Positions 1-8,013 of a stretch of DNA of 64,000 bases are shown here, one piece after another; the first letter of the stretch is position 1, and each line of letters starts with the position of its first letter. The notes below the pieces were generated by a model. It searched no databases, was not told the DNA's origin, and saw only the letters and a list, made by a program, of their open reading frames with translations. The DNA comes from Psychrobacter piscatorii (GTDB taxonomy: Bacteria > Pseudomonadota > Gammaproteobacteria > Pseudomonadales > Moraxellaceae). The translations under genes and the position numbers were made by a program. Location of the stretch: the NCBI RefSeq assembly GCF_904846415.1, contig NZ_CAJHAR010000002.1, positions 1 through 64,000 on the forward strand. The letters run 5' to 3'.

Positions 1-106
1 ATAATAAACTCTCCAAATTATATATGATATTAAAAATAAGTTTTTATATTTATTTTCAATATTTATATCAATAACTTAAATAAATAATTGCGTATATTAA
101 ACAAAC
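1..106. other. AT-rich leader upstream of the rtcB promoter
   Basis: This stretch is very AT-rich and I see no convincing gene in it. In rtc loci of other gammaproteobacteria the activator RtcR binds upstream of the sigma-54 promoter, so enhancer sites could lie here. I could not identify a specific operator. Confidence 0.4.
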
Positions 107-123
107 TTGGCACACCCTTAGCA
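107..123 (+). promoter_or_regulatory. sigma-54 (RpoN) promoter of the rtcB unit
   Basis: The sequence TTGGCACACCCTTAGCA matches the sigma-54 consensus TGGCAC-N5-TTGCA with one substitution in the -12 element. The invariant GG (109-110) and GC (121-122) are exactly 12 bases apart, as required. Transcription would start near 134, about 40 bases before the rtcB ATG. In E. coli rtcBA is transcribed by sigma-54 RNA polymerase with the activator RtcR, so the position fits known biology. RtcR is not in this window and could lie just upstream. Confidence 0.75.
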
Positions 124-173
124 TCATGTAAAGTACAGATAGAACACTTTTATAAAAAACTAAGGAGCACACT

Positions 174-1406
174 ATGCAGCCTATCAACCACAACATCATT
201 CAAGACGGTGGCACCCCTATCCGCCTATGGACCAAAGGCGTGCCTGTCGATCCAAAAGCGCACGACCAGCTGATTAAAGCCTCAAAAATGCCCTTTATTT
301 ATAAGTGGCTCGCGGTGATGCCTGATGTGCATGTCGGTATCGGCGCGACTATTGGTACGGTATTGCCGACCAAAGAAGCGATTATCCCAGCGGCGGTCGG
401 CGTAGATATCGGCTGCGGCATGATGGCGGTGCAAACCACCCTAACCGCCAATGATTTGCCCGACAACCTGCACGGACTGCGCACGGAGCTGGAAAAAGCC
501 ATTCCGCATGGACGCAGCAAAACTCGCGGTCGCGGCTCACGCCGTGATGTGGGCGCGTGGGCGAACCCTGATGATACAGTCATGAATGGCTGGGGTACGC
601 TGGTCGATGACTTTAATTATCTGACCCAAAAGCATCCCAAACTAAAAAACACCAACAACCTGAATCATTTGGGAACGCTGGGTACGGGCAATCACTTTGT
701 TGAGGTGTGCCTTGATGAGACCAATCAGGTTTGGATTATGCTGCATTCAGGCTCGCGCGGCGTGGGCAATGCCATCGGGCGCTACTTTATCGAGCTGGCG
801 CGCGAGGACATGCGCAAATGGTTTATTAACCTGCCGGATAAAGATTTGGCTTATTTTGCTGAAGGGACAGAACATTTTGACGACTATTGGTTTGCGGTTG
901 GCTGGGCGCAGCGCTTTGCCTTTAAAAACCGCGAAATCATGATGGAAAAAGCCATCCAAGCGCTACGTACCATCGTGCCCAAGCCTTTTGATGCTGCGGT
1001 CAAAGCGGTCAACTGTCACCACAACTATGTGGCAAAAGAAGAGCACTATGGCGAGGAAGTTTTTATCACGCGTAAAGGCGCGGTGCGCGCGCGCGTTGGC
1101 GAATACGGTATCATTCCAGGGTCAATGGGCGCAAAATCCTTTATCGTCAAAGGTAAAGGTAATGAAGAATCCTTTTGCTCTTGCTCGCATGGTGCAGGCC
1201 GCGTGATGTCACGCACTGAGGCGAAAAAGGTCTTCACCACCGCCGACCAAATCGCCCAAACCGAAGGCGTAGAATGCCGAAAAGACGCGGACGTGATTGA
1301 TGAAATCCCAGCGGCGTACAAAAACATTGAAGACGTGATGAACGCGCAAAGTGACTTGGTGGAAGTGGTACATACCTTGCGGCAAGTGGTTTGTGTGAAG
1401 GGTTAA
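174..1406 (+). CDS. rtcB: RNA-splicing ligase RtcB
   Basis: GTP- and Mn2+-dependent RNA ligase that joins 2',3'-cyclic phosphate or 3'-phosphate ends to 5'-OH ends, repairing cleaved RNAs in the cytoplasm. The 410-residue length is normal for the family. Visible signatures are GVDIGCGM with the metal-binding Cys81, GTGNHFVEV, LHSGSRGVG, the VNCHHNY histidines, and SCSHGAGR, whose His339 should be the nucleophile that takes up GMP. The ATG is preceded by AAGGAG. It is the first gene behind the sigma-54 promoter, and DIP1984 and rtcA genes lie downstream. Base composition is clearly richer in GC than the two genes that follow. Confidence 0.97.
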   Translation: MQPINHNIIQDGGTPIRLWTKGVPVDPKAHDQLIKASKMPFIYKWLAVMPDVHVGIGATIGTVLPTKEAIIPAAVGVDIGCGMMAVQTTLTANDLPDNLHGLRTELEKAIPHGRSKTRGRGSRRDVGAWANPDDTVMNGWGTLVDDFNYLTQKHPKLKNTNNLNHLGTLGTGNHFVEVCLDETNQVWIMLHSGSRGVGNAIGRYFIELAREDMRKWFINLPDKDLAYFAEGTEHFDDYWFAVGWAQRFAFKNREIMMEKAIQALRTIVPKPFDAAVKAVNCHHNYVAKEEHYGEEVFITRKGAVRARVGEYGIIPGSMGAKSFIVKGKGNEESFCSCSHGAGRVMSRTEAKKVFTTADQIAQTEGVECRKDADVIDEIPAAYKNIEDVMNAQSDLVEVVHTLRQVVCVKG

Positions 1407-1426
1407 ATTTTTAAAAGGAGATTATT

Positions 1427-1891
1427 ATGAAACAAACTATTAATCTATATGATTTGATCCACCAAATTCATGTTGAAAAAAAAGAGGTGGTTTGGCACGC
1501 GCATCCTTTCAATACAGGAGAAGAGTCTACGATAGAAGGTTATTATAGAAGCCTCTGTGAAGAGATAAAAAGTCATACTAAAACTTTATATCAAATTGAA
1601 GTAGATGATTACGCTTCATATTATGATGCGTGGTTTTATCAACAGACTTCTGACTTTGCTAGTGATTCTCTCGAAAGTCTTGAGAACTATGAAGGTCTTG
1701 TCGTTCTCTTCCATCGAATACTGCCTTACTATGTATTCATGCAAGGTTCAAAATCATGGCCTATTCATGATCCTTCAATGTGTTCTCATTATCTACCAAG
1801 CCGTAAAATGCTAGATAACTTGGCCAATAACGCGGTAAAGAATCTTGCTCAGACAGTAGAAAAAATTTTAACTCATAATTTTAACTCATAG
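1427..1891 (+). CDS. hypothetical protein in the rtcB unit
   Basis: A 154-residue acidic, aromatic-rich soluble protein with no signal peptide or membrane segment; I do not recognise its family. It starts at an ATG preceded by a strong AAAAGGAG, 20 bases after rtcB, so it is almost certainly cotranscribed with the ligase. It is much more AT-rich than rtcB and is followed by a small ORF and a SUKH-family gene. Size, composition and position resemble immunity-protein genes carried as cassettes, but that is an inference from context only. Confidence 0.75.
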   Translation: MKQTINLYDLIHQIHVEKKEVVWHAHPFNTGEESTIEGYYRSLCEEIKSHTKTLYQIEVDDYASYYDAWFYQQTSDFASDSLESLENYEGLVVLFHRILPYYVFMQGSKSWPIHDPSMCSHYLPSRKMLDNLANNAVKNLAQTVEKILTHNFNS

Positions 1892-1904
1892 AGGCTTAAT
1901 TCGT

Positions 1905-2015
1905 TTGAATACACTTGCACTGACTACACCATTGGAGATAGCTGAAAGAATACCTTCAATACAGATCAATAATTATATTTCTTATTATGATGGCCTGTTT
2001 TATTGGGAAGATTAA
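1905..2015 (+). CDS. small ORF, possible gene remnant
   Basis: An open frame of 36 codons from a TTG at 1905 to TAA at 2013, with AGAGG upstream. The predicted peptide is protein-like, ending in NNYISYYDGLFYWED, and does not look like random translation. I do not recognise it. It may be a tiny gene or the 5' fragment of a decayed immunity-type gene within the AT-rich cassette after rtcB. Confidence 0.3.
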   Translation: MNTLALTTPLEIAERIPSIQINNYISYYDGLFYWED

Positions 2016-2081
2016 AAGGTTGGGAATAAGTGCCTCATTTAATTATTTTGAAATCAGCTTTTAAAATTGGAAGCAAACACT

Positions 2082-2657
2082 ATGAAACATTCACAAAAAA
2101 AAGAGGTCATCCGAAAGCTCAAAGCAAAGAAAGTCGAATTTGAGCATGGATTATCTGATCAAGAGATTCAAGAAATTGAGCTAAAATTTGATATACAGTT
2201 TCCACCTGATTTGCGAGATTTTTTACAGACAGAACTTCCTATCTCAGACAACTTTGTGAACTGGCGTCTTGGTTTAAACTCCAAAGATGAGGAAATCTAT
2301 ATTAGACAAAGAATTGATTGGCCATTTAGTGGCATAGTGTTTGATATAGAGCATAATGTATTCTGGATGGAAGAATGGGGTGAGAAGTCTAACGATCTTA
2401 ATAAAAATATTATGATCGCTGAAATTTATTATGAGACTTATCCTAAATTGATACCAATTTACTCGCACCGATACATTCCTAGTGAACCGCATAAAACTGG
2501 TAATCCTGTCTTTTCTATTTATCAGACAGATATCATTTACTATGGATACGATTTAGCACACTACTTTGCTCATGAATTTCGTTTTGAATTGTCAGATAAG
2601 TTTCCAATAATCGATGCACCAAATCATATTGATTTTTGGGGCGATATTGAATCCTAA
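2082..2657 (+). CDS. SMI1/KNR4 (SUKH) family protein
   Basis: A soluble protein of about 191 residues. Its N-terminal third carries the SUKH-1 signature: a short helix with LSDQEIQEIELKF, then PPDLRDFL, followed by a WRLG segment. Bacterial SUKH proteins are commonly immunity proteins that neutralise nuclease or other polymorphic toxins, though some have other roles. I chose the ATG at 2082 because GGAAG lies 8 bases upstream; an in-frame TTG at 2067 would overlap that ribosome binding site. The gene is AT-rich like the 1427 gene and unlike rtcB. No toxin gene is adjacent, so the partner, if any, is unknown. Confidence 0.75.
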   Translation: MKHSQKKEVIRKLKAKKVEFEHGLSDQEIQEIELKFDIQFPPDLRDFLQTELPISDNFVNWRLGLNSKDEEIYIRQRIDWPFSGIVFDIEHNVFWMEEWGEKSNDLNKNIMIAEIYYETYPKLIPIYSHRYIPSEPHKTGNPVFSIYQTDIIYYGYDLAHYFAHEFRFELSDKFPIIDAPNHIDFWGDIES

Positions 2658-2677
2658 TTATAATAAGAGAGAACAAA

Positions 2678-3136
2678 ATGAAACTCGCAGAAGCCCTACT
2701 CATCCGTAGCGATATGCAAAAAAAATTGGCGCAAATAAAAGGACGCATTCGCAATAATGTCAAAGTCCAAGACGGCGATAAACCAAGCGAAGACCCCAAT
2801 CAGCTATTGATGGATGCTAGCCAGCTGATTACTGAGCTGTCCGCGCTTATCGCCCGCATTCAGCGCACCAACGCGGTGGCGCTGACGGACAACAATCAGT
2901 CGATGCTGGCACTGCTCGTTGAGCGCGACACCCTTGAGATGCGCCACAAGCTATTGACCGAGTCGATAGCCGCAACCGAAACCGAAGTCGATCGCTATAG
3001 CCCGCGTGAGATTAAATGGCAAGTGATGGTCTCGGTTGGCGCATTGCAAAAGCAAGCCGACGATATCGCTATGAAGCTGCGTCAGCTTAACATCGTTATT
3101 CAAGCCAATAACTGGCAAATTGACCTTGTTGAATAA
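2678..3136 (+). CDS. DIP1984 family protein
   Basis: A 152-residue, largely helical cytoplasmic protein that begins MKLAEALLIRSD and contains ALIARIQRTN, characteristic of the DIP1984 (septicolysin-like) family. Predicted long helices suggest a coiled-coil oligomer. The biochemical role is not established; members of this family occur beside rtcB/rtcA in several bacteria, which points to a part in RNA repair. The ATG follows GAGAG, 20 bases after the SUKH gene. Composition returns to that of rtcB, suggesting that the two AT-rich genes were inserted between rtcB and this gene. Confidence 0.8.
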   Translation: MKLAEALLIRSDMQKKLAQIKGRIRNNVKVQDGDKPSEDPNQLLMDASQLITELSALIARIQRTNAVALTDNNQSMLALLVERDTLEMRHKLLTESIAATETEVDRYSPREIKWQVMVSVGALQKQADDIAMKLRQLNIVIQANNWQIDLVE

Positions 3137-3171
3137 TAATGTTGCACAATAAATATTAGACCAATAATACC

Positions 3172-3313
3172 AAATTCTCTGCGAGCTTAGTATAAGTCAG
3201 CAGACTCCCCTTTTGGAACCGACTGGGCGAGTGTCAGACCCCGCGATCCGCAGCAGGGGGTTGAAAACATACTGTAGTGGCTGCTACGCGTTGCGGGCAA
3301 ACGCTTTTTTCAC
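3172..3313 (+). ncRNA. candidate structured RNA ending in an intrinsic terminator
   Basis: A GC-rich island in AT-rich surroundings directly after the DIP1984 gene. Possible helices include CTGCG (3179-3183) with CGCAG (3249-3253), which spans about 75 bases. ACTC with GAGT closes a loop containing CCCC/GGG, and CCCC with GGGG encloses GCGATCCGC. It ends in GCGTT-loop-AACGC followed by six T. Bacterial rtc loci often carry a Y RNA or a tRNA-like RNA, so a stable RNA here is plausible. I could not fold a canonical tRNA and see no coding frame. It may instead be a dispersed repeat or simply the operon's 3' end. Confidence 0.35.
3288..3309 (+). terminator. intrinsic terminator after the rtcB unit
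   Basis: GCGTT and AACGC pair around a 7-base GC-rich loop and are followed directly by a run of six T. It would end transcription from the sigma-54 promoter, or the candidate RNA. Confidence 0.6.
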
Positions 3314-3497
3314 AAATTATGCCCCGTACACGTCACTTGGCACAATGCACCATTTAGACCTTACCACCAGACACTGACAGTCGGTTTCAATTTTATTTTA
3401 GCTACACATATCATTTTTCACTGCTGTAATATATCAAGCGCTAGATACTGAGAATCTATAAAATATTCTGATTGAGTATAAAAAGGTCTACTATTGA

Positions 3498-4268
3498 TTA
3501 ATTTAGAGCTAATTTTTCATCAATCACTTCATAAATATTATAGGTCGTTTGCGCGATTGGCTGTAACTCTGAATCGAACTGATAAAAGCGAACATCATAA
3601 CTGCCTTCTTGCCAGCCGTCAGAAGGAATAAAGCTCACCCAGTTTTGATTGCTATTTGGTGAGATATTTTTTTTCTCAAATAATAAAACTTGTCCAGTCT
3701 GATTATTAATCCACTTGATGAATACATACTTATTAGAAGGTACTTGACCATTGGTATCTAGATGAGCATACATTTTGGCAAATTTGGTCACTCGACTGGT
3801 ATTAGCGCTGGTTTCAGGCATAGCATAGCCAAAACTAACTTTGGCTATGCCCGCGAGCTGCTGAGTGTCATTGGGAGTATACAATTCCTCAATAGCACGT
3901 TCTGCAAAGCGCCGTTTGTCCGTTATGACCTCACTAGCGTCGGTGGCCATAAATTTATCCACGTACTGCTCAAGTACATAGTCGGGCATATTATTGATCA
4001 GTTGTTTGGCTTGTTGCTCAGAGTAATCATTGATACTAATCTGAGTATCTTGCTCTTTAGATGTTAACTCTTGAGGAATGTCAAAAACGTCGCTGGTTGT
4101 ATTTATATCTTGATTATCAACCTCTTGTCTTGTTTGTGCTATTTGGTCAGTCCGCTGAGGACTCAGAACTGCGTCCATTTGTTGTTTGCTCATGGCTAAG
4201 TACACGACCAAGCCACCAAACATAAAGGCCGTAACAATAGTTAATAGGTAGGTAATTGTGTTTTTCAT
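3498..4268 (-). CDS. hypothetical membrane-anchored protein
   Basis: About 256 residues. One N-terminal membrane segment (roughly residues 5-27, TYLLTIVTAFMFGGLVVYLA) is followed by a long polar linker and a C-terminal domain rich in beta strands. The last 90 residues (YVFIKWINN...NWVSFIPSDGWQEGSYDVRFYQF) have the pattern of a small beta-sandwich and recall DUF2914-type domains, but I am not sure. The product should face the periplasm. Two methionines are possible starts (4274 or 4268); neither has a strong ribosome binding site. It lies on the strand opposite to rtcB and rtcA, together with a lipoprotein gene upstream. Confidence 0.6.
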   Translation of the reverse strand: MKNTITYLLTIVTAFMFGGLVVYLAMSKQQMDAVLSPQRTDQIAQTRQEVDNQDINTTSDVFDIPQELTSKEQDTQISINDYSEQQAKQLINNMPDYVLEQYVDKFMATDASEVITDKRRFAERAIEELYTPNDTQQLAGIAKVSFGYAMPETSANTSRVTKFAKMYAHLDTNGQVPSNKYVFIKWINNQTGQVLLFEKKNISPNSNQNWVSFIPSDGWQEGSYDVRFYQFDSELQPIAQTTYNIYEVIDEKLALN

Positions 4269-4346
4269 ATGCATTGGTACTTAGGCAACATAAAAAAGGT
4301 ACAGCTAATGATAGATGTACCTTTTAATTGAATTTAAGCTGAAAGA

Positions 4347-4772
4347 TTAACGACAAATAAAGGTATAGCCGTTCAAATTTATAGAACCGTTACGTGCAAT
4401 CACCCCATTACTGATGGTTAGCTCACCACTGCTTGAACAATCAACCGTTGATAATTTCCCACTATTAAGTGAAGAAATGGAAACAAGACAAGATTTGCCA
4501 TTAACTCCGAAGATATTATTGCCATCAGTTTCACAATTATTATCATCAGATGTTGGTTCAACAGGTTTGACATTGCCAGATGTTAGTGTACAGCTAGCCA
4601 TACAGGTTGCATCATTACTACAAGAACTAAATGCAGCTTCAGATGAACAAGTATATTTATTACCATTACCTAGGGTTTTAGTACCTGTATATGAAGAGCT
4701 ATCACTGCTTCCGCCACAAGCAGATAAGAATAAAGCGGAACCGATTACGCATAAACTAAGAATGCTTTTCAA
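4347..4772 (-). CDS. small serine-rich lipoprotein
   Basis: A 141-residue protein with a clear lipoprotein signal: MKSILSLCVIGSALFLSAC, lipobox LSAC with the lipidated cysteine at residue 19, then GGSSDSSS. The mature part is rich in Ser, Asn and Cys (several Cys could form disulfides), fitting an exported, surface or outer-membrane-anchored protein of unknown function. The start is a TTG with AGGAG 6 bases upstream. An opposite-strand open frame over the same region is a shadow. Confidence 0.75.
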   Translation of the reverse strand: MKSILSLCVIGSALFLSACGGSSDSSSYTGTKTLGNGNKYTCSSEAAFSSCSNDATCMASCTLTSGNVKPVEPTSDDNNCETDGNNIFGVNGKSCLVSISSLNSGKLSTVDCSSSGELTISNGVIARNGSINLNGYTFICR

Positions 4773-4908
4773 TGAAAACTCCTGTTATAAATAGCTAACT
4801 AGAAAAATGTCGATTATATACATAAAATATTTTAAATTGAATACATTTATCGATTTAAATCTATTTTTTTAAAAAGTACTAGAAGTCAGATCAATCGAGA
4901 GAACCATT

Positions 4909-6006
4909 ATGCCAAAAACCCCAACCCTAAAAATAGACGGCAGCACAGGCGAAGGCGGCGGACAAATTATCCGTAGCGCCCTCACCTTGTCGATGCTCAC
5001 AGGCACACCGATTGAAATCACCAATATTCGTGCTGGACGCGCCAAGCCCGGATTGATGCGCCAGCATTTGATGTGCGTGCAAGCGTCACAACAAATATCA
5101 AATGCGGTGGTCACAGGCGCGCATTTGGGTAGTATGGTCTTTACTTTTACGCCAAGCACCGTACAAGCGGGCGATTATACCTTTGATATCGGCTCAGCAG
5201 GCAGCACCAGTCTCGTGCTGCAAACGCTGCTACCTGCCCTACTCTTTGTCAATACTGACGCAAACCAAAAATCAACCGTTACCATTACAGGCGGTACGCA
5301 CAACCCGTTAGCACCAACCACCGACTTTTTGCAGCACGCCTTTGTGCCGCTACTTGCCAAGCTCAGGATGCAGGTGGATATTGAATGCTTGCAAGCAGGC
5401 TTTGCGCCTATCGGCGGCGGCGCGACTAAAGCAACTATTGCGCCATTTATGCGCCGTGCTAATGCTTCACGATTAGACCTCACGGAACGCGGTAAGCTTA
5501 GCAGCATAGAGCTGGTCGCAAGCGTGCTTAATCTAGAATACGATATTTGCAAACGCGAGCTTGCCAGCGCCAAGGCCGCGTTGATTGAAGCGGGTATGGA
5601 TGAGGCGCTTATTACAACGCGCGGCAACAAATTATACGGCATTGGTGAAGGCAATACCTGCTATGCAAAAGTCACTCATAAGACTCGTGACATGCAAAAT
5701 CATAAAGAATATCACTCTGAAATATTTACATTACTAGGAGAAAAACGCAGCTCAGCAGAAAAGATAGGTGGTCGTTTGTCAGGCTTAGTAAAGCGTTATT
5801 TGTTTGATACCGATGCGCTGATTGATGAATATCTAACCGATCAGCTGCTATTACCGTTAGCCTTATCAGGCGGTGGTACATTTAGCGCACGAGTCATTAG
5901 CGAGCATAGCAAAACCCAAGCGTGGCTCATTGAGCAGTTTTTACCCGTTGCAATCACGTTTGATGCTATAGAGGATAAGCAAATATTGGTCAAAATCACC
6001 TGCTAA
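4909..6006 (+). CDS. rtcA: RNA 3'-terminal phosphate cyclase RtcA
   Basis: ATP-dependent enzyme that converts RNA 3'-phosphate to a 2',3'-cyclic phosphate, the end used by RtcB. The 365-residue protein shows the family start DGSTGEGGGQIIRSAL, the RAGRAKPGL and GGGAT segments, and near the C-terminus SEHSKTQAWLIEQFLP, where His333 should be the adenylylated catalytic histidine. The ATG follows GAGAG. In E. coli rtcA follows rtcB directly. Here two opposite-strand genes separate it from the rtcB unit and I find no sigma-54 box in the 136-base gap before it, so its expression may be uncoupled from rtcB. Confidence 0.95.
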   Translation: MPKTPTLKIDGSTGEGGGQIIRSALTLSMLTGTPIEITNIRAGRAKPGLMRQHLMCVQASQQISNAVVTGAHLGSMVFTFTPSTVQAGDYTFDIGSAGSTSLVLQTLLPALLFVNTDANQKSTVTITGGTHNPLAPTTDFLQHAFVPLLAKLRMQVDIECLQAGFAPIGGGATKATIAPFMRRANASRLDLTERGKLSSIELVASVLNLEYDICKRELASAKAALIEAGMDEALITTRGNKLYGIGEGNTCYAKVTHKTRDMQNHKEYHSEIFTLLGEKRSSAEKIGGRLSGLVKRYLFDTDALIDEYLTDQLLLPLALSGGGTFSARVISEHSKTQAWLIEQFLPVAITFDAIEDKQILVKITC

Positions 6007-6127
6007 AATTTGCCAGCATTAGTATACTGTTACCCAATGATACCGACGTGGCGATAGCATCAGTGTATGATATACGCGACAAATTTGAGCGTCTTATCTA
6101 TATTTACAGTGACTGTTGAGCCTCGTT

Positions 6128-7939
6128 ATGCCTGAATCTCGTACCAATCTACACCCTGAACCCAAAACTAGCTCGCCGTATTTTGTCGGGTTGCTACTGC
6201 GCTATAGCACGCTGGGTGCAGCCATTTGTCTATTATTAGCAGGATTGCTGCTGATGCACGGTTGGCTAATTGTGATTGGAGGTTTTGGCGTAGGCCTCGG
6301 TATTTATGATCTGATTCAGTCCAAGCATTCAGTGTTAAAAAACTACCCGATAGCAGGACATATACGCTACGTACTAGAGGATTTTCGTCCTGAGATTCGT
6401 CAGTACTTGCTTGAGGATGACAAAGAGCAAGTGCCATTTTCACGCCAGCAGCGCGCGCTAGTATATCAGCGGGCAAAGAACGTCAGCGATACCAATGCGT
6501 TTGGTACGCTAGACAATCTTTATACTCATGGTAAAGAATGGTTTTTGCAATCCGCCATTAGCCAGCCGTTAGAAAACAAAGACTTTCGCATCATGGTCGG
6601 CGGCGAGCGTTGCCAGCAGCCACATGACATGTCGGTATTCAATATCTCGGCGATGAGTTTTGGCAGTCTGTCAGCAAACGCTATTATGGCGCTTAATCAA
6701 GGTGCCAAGATGGGCGGCTTTACCCACGATACGGGCGAAGGTGCTATCAGCCCTTATCATCGTAAGTTCGGTGGTGATCTGATTTGGGAGTTGGGTACAG
6801 GGTATTTTGGTTGCCGTGATGCCGAAGGCAATTTTGACCCACAGTCTTTCGCCGAAAAAGCCGTCGATCCACAAGTCAAAATGATTGAGATCAAGCTGTC
6901 GCAAGGTGCCAAACCGGGTAAGGGCGGCGTGTTGCCATCGAGTAAAATTACCCAAGAGATTGCCGATACTCGTCAAGTGCCGACGGGTCAAGACTGTATT
7001 TCGCCCGCTTCGCACACCGCGTTTAGTACACCACGTGAGCTTGTCGCCTTTTGGCAACAGCTACGTGAGCTATCTGGTGGCAAGCCTGTTGGCTTTAAGC
7101 TATGCGTGGGTCAGCCTTGGCAGTTTATGGCGATTGTCAAAGCCATGATAGAGACAGACAACTATCCTGATTTTATTGTTATTGACGGTGCCGAAGGCGG
7201 TACAGGTGCGGCGCCTGTTGAGTTTATGGACAATGTCGGTATGCCGATGGTCGAAGGGTTTTTGCTTGTTCATAACACTTTGGTCGGTGCAGGCATCCGT
7301 GACAAGATCAGACTTGGTGTCAGTGGCAAGATTGTCTCAGGGTTTGATATCGCACGGATGATTGCGCTAGGTGCCGATTGGTGTAACTCGGCACGCGGCT
7401 TTATGTTTGCGGTTGGCTGTATTCAGTCGCGCTCTTGTCACACCAATACTTGCCCGACAGGCGTGGCTACCCAAGACCCTTACCGTCAAAAGGCCCTCGA
7501 TGTGCCTAGCAAAGCAGAGCGGGTGGCAAGTTTCCACAAAAACACGCTCAAATCATTGGCCAGTATCGTCGGCGCGGTGGGTTTACAGCATCCGAGTCAG
7601 CTGCAACCTTATCATATCGCCCGCCGTCTAGATGACGGGCAGATTAAGCTACTATCTAAGTTTTTCTACTTTACGGATAAGGGCGCATTACTTGATAATA
7701 GCGCGCGTGCAGATATTTTCAATCAAATGTGGGTGATGGCAAATCCTGATAGTTTCTTAGCCAATAACGATGCGCTTATCGCTTATAATAAAGACTCCCG
7801 TGATAGAGGCAAAGAAACCAGCGCACCCACTGGACACCGCTCTATATATGATACTGACCACTCGATCATGACCGATGGTGGACAACTCATCGGCAATGTG
7901 AATAATACCTTCCGTGACTATCCGCCTAGTAGCGACTAA
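6128..7939 (+). CDS. FMN-binding glutamate synthase family protein
   Basis: A protein of about 603 residues with two hydrophobic N-terminal segments (roughly residues 20-65) and then a TIM-barrel domain like the FMN/synthase domain of GltB. Signatures are FNISAMSFGSLS, FTHDTGEGAIS, IVIDGAEGGTGAAP and GVSGKI. The cluster CIQSRSCHTNTCPTGVA carries three cysteines placed like the 3Fe-4S ligands of glutamate synthase. It lacks the glutaminase domain, so it is not a complete GltB; such stand-alone proteins are probably membrane-associated oxidoreductases of unknown substrate. I prefer the ATG at 6128 to the TTG at 6116. It is monocistronic as far as can be seen. Confidence 0.85.
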   Translation: MPESRTNLHPEPKTSSPYFVGLLLRYSTLGAAICLLLAGLLLMHGWLIVIGGFGVGLGIYDLIQSKHSVLKNYPIAGHIRYVLEDFRPEIRQYLLEDDKEQVPFSRQQRALVYQRAKNVSDTNAFGTLDNLYTHGKEWFLQSAISQPLENKDFRIMVGGERCQQPHDMSVFNISAMSFGSLSANAIMALNQGAKMGGFTHDTGEGAISPYHRKFGGDLIWELGTGYFGCRDAEGNFDPQSFAEKAVDPQVKMIEIKLSQGAKPGKGGVLPSSKITQEIADTRQVPTGQDCISPASHTAFSTPRELVAFWQQLRELSGGKPVGFKLCVGQPWQFMAIVKAMIETDNYPDFIVIDGAEGGTGAAPVEFMDNVGMPMVEGFLLVHNTLVGAGIRDKIRLGVSGKIVSGFDIARMIALGADWCNSARGFMFAVGCIQSRSCHTNTCPTGVATQDPYRQKALDVPSKAERVASFHKNTLKSLASIVGAVGLQHPSQLQPYHIARRLDDGQIKLLSKFFYFTDKGALLDNSARADIFNQMWVMANPDSFLANNDALIAYNKDSRDRGKETSAPTGHRSIYDTDHSIMTDGGQLIGNVNNTFRDYPPSSD

Positions 7940-8013
7940 AAGGTATTACGCAAGCGTTATTCATGAAGCAGTAGCAAACCACAAATACCCCTATGTTAAA
8001 AGACGTGTGATTG

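Noticed and set aside
88-273. 61-codon ORF overlapping the rtcB start
   Set aside because: It starts at a TTG inside the sigma-54 promoter region, overlaps rtcB in another frame and has no ribosome binding site.
3172-3260. Canonical tRNA gene
   Set aside because: No T-arm with TTC-R-A loop and no proper anticodon arm could be built, although the length between the outer helix strands is tRNA-like.
3334-3350. CTTGGCACAATGCACC as a second sigma-54 promoter
   Set aside because: The GG and GC elements are only 8 bases apart, not 12.
4414-4794. 126-codon plus-strand ORF
   Set aside because: It is the antisense shadow of the lipoprotein gene, which has a clear lipobox and ribosome binding site.
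5175-5654. 159-codon antisense ORF within rtcA
   Set aside because: Shadow of a well-conserved gene in another frame.
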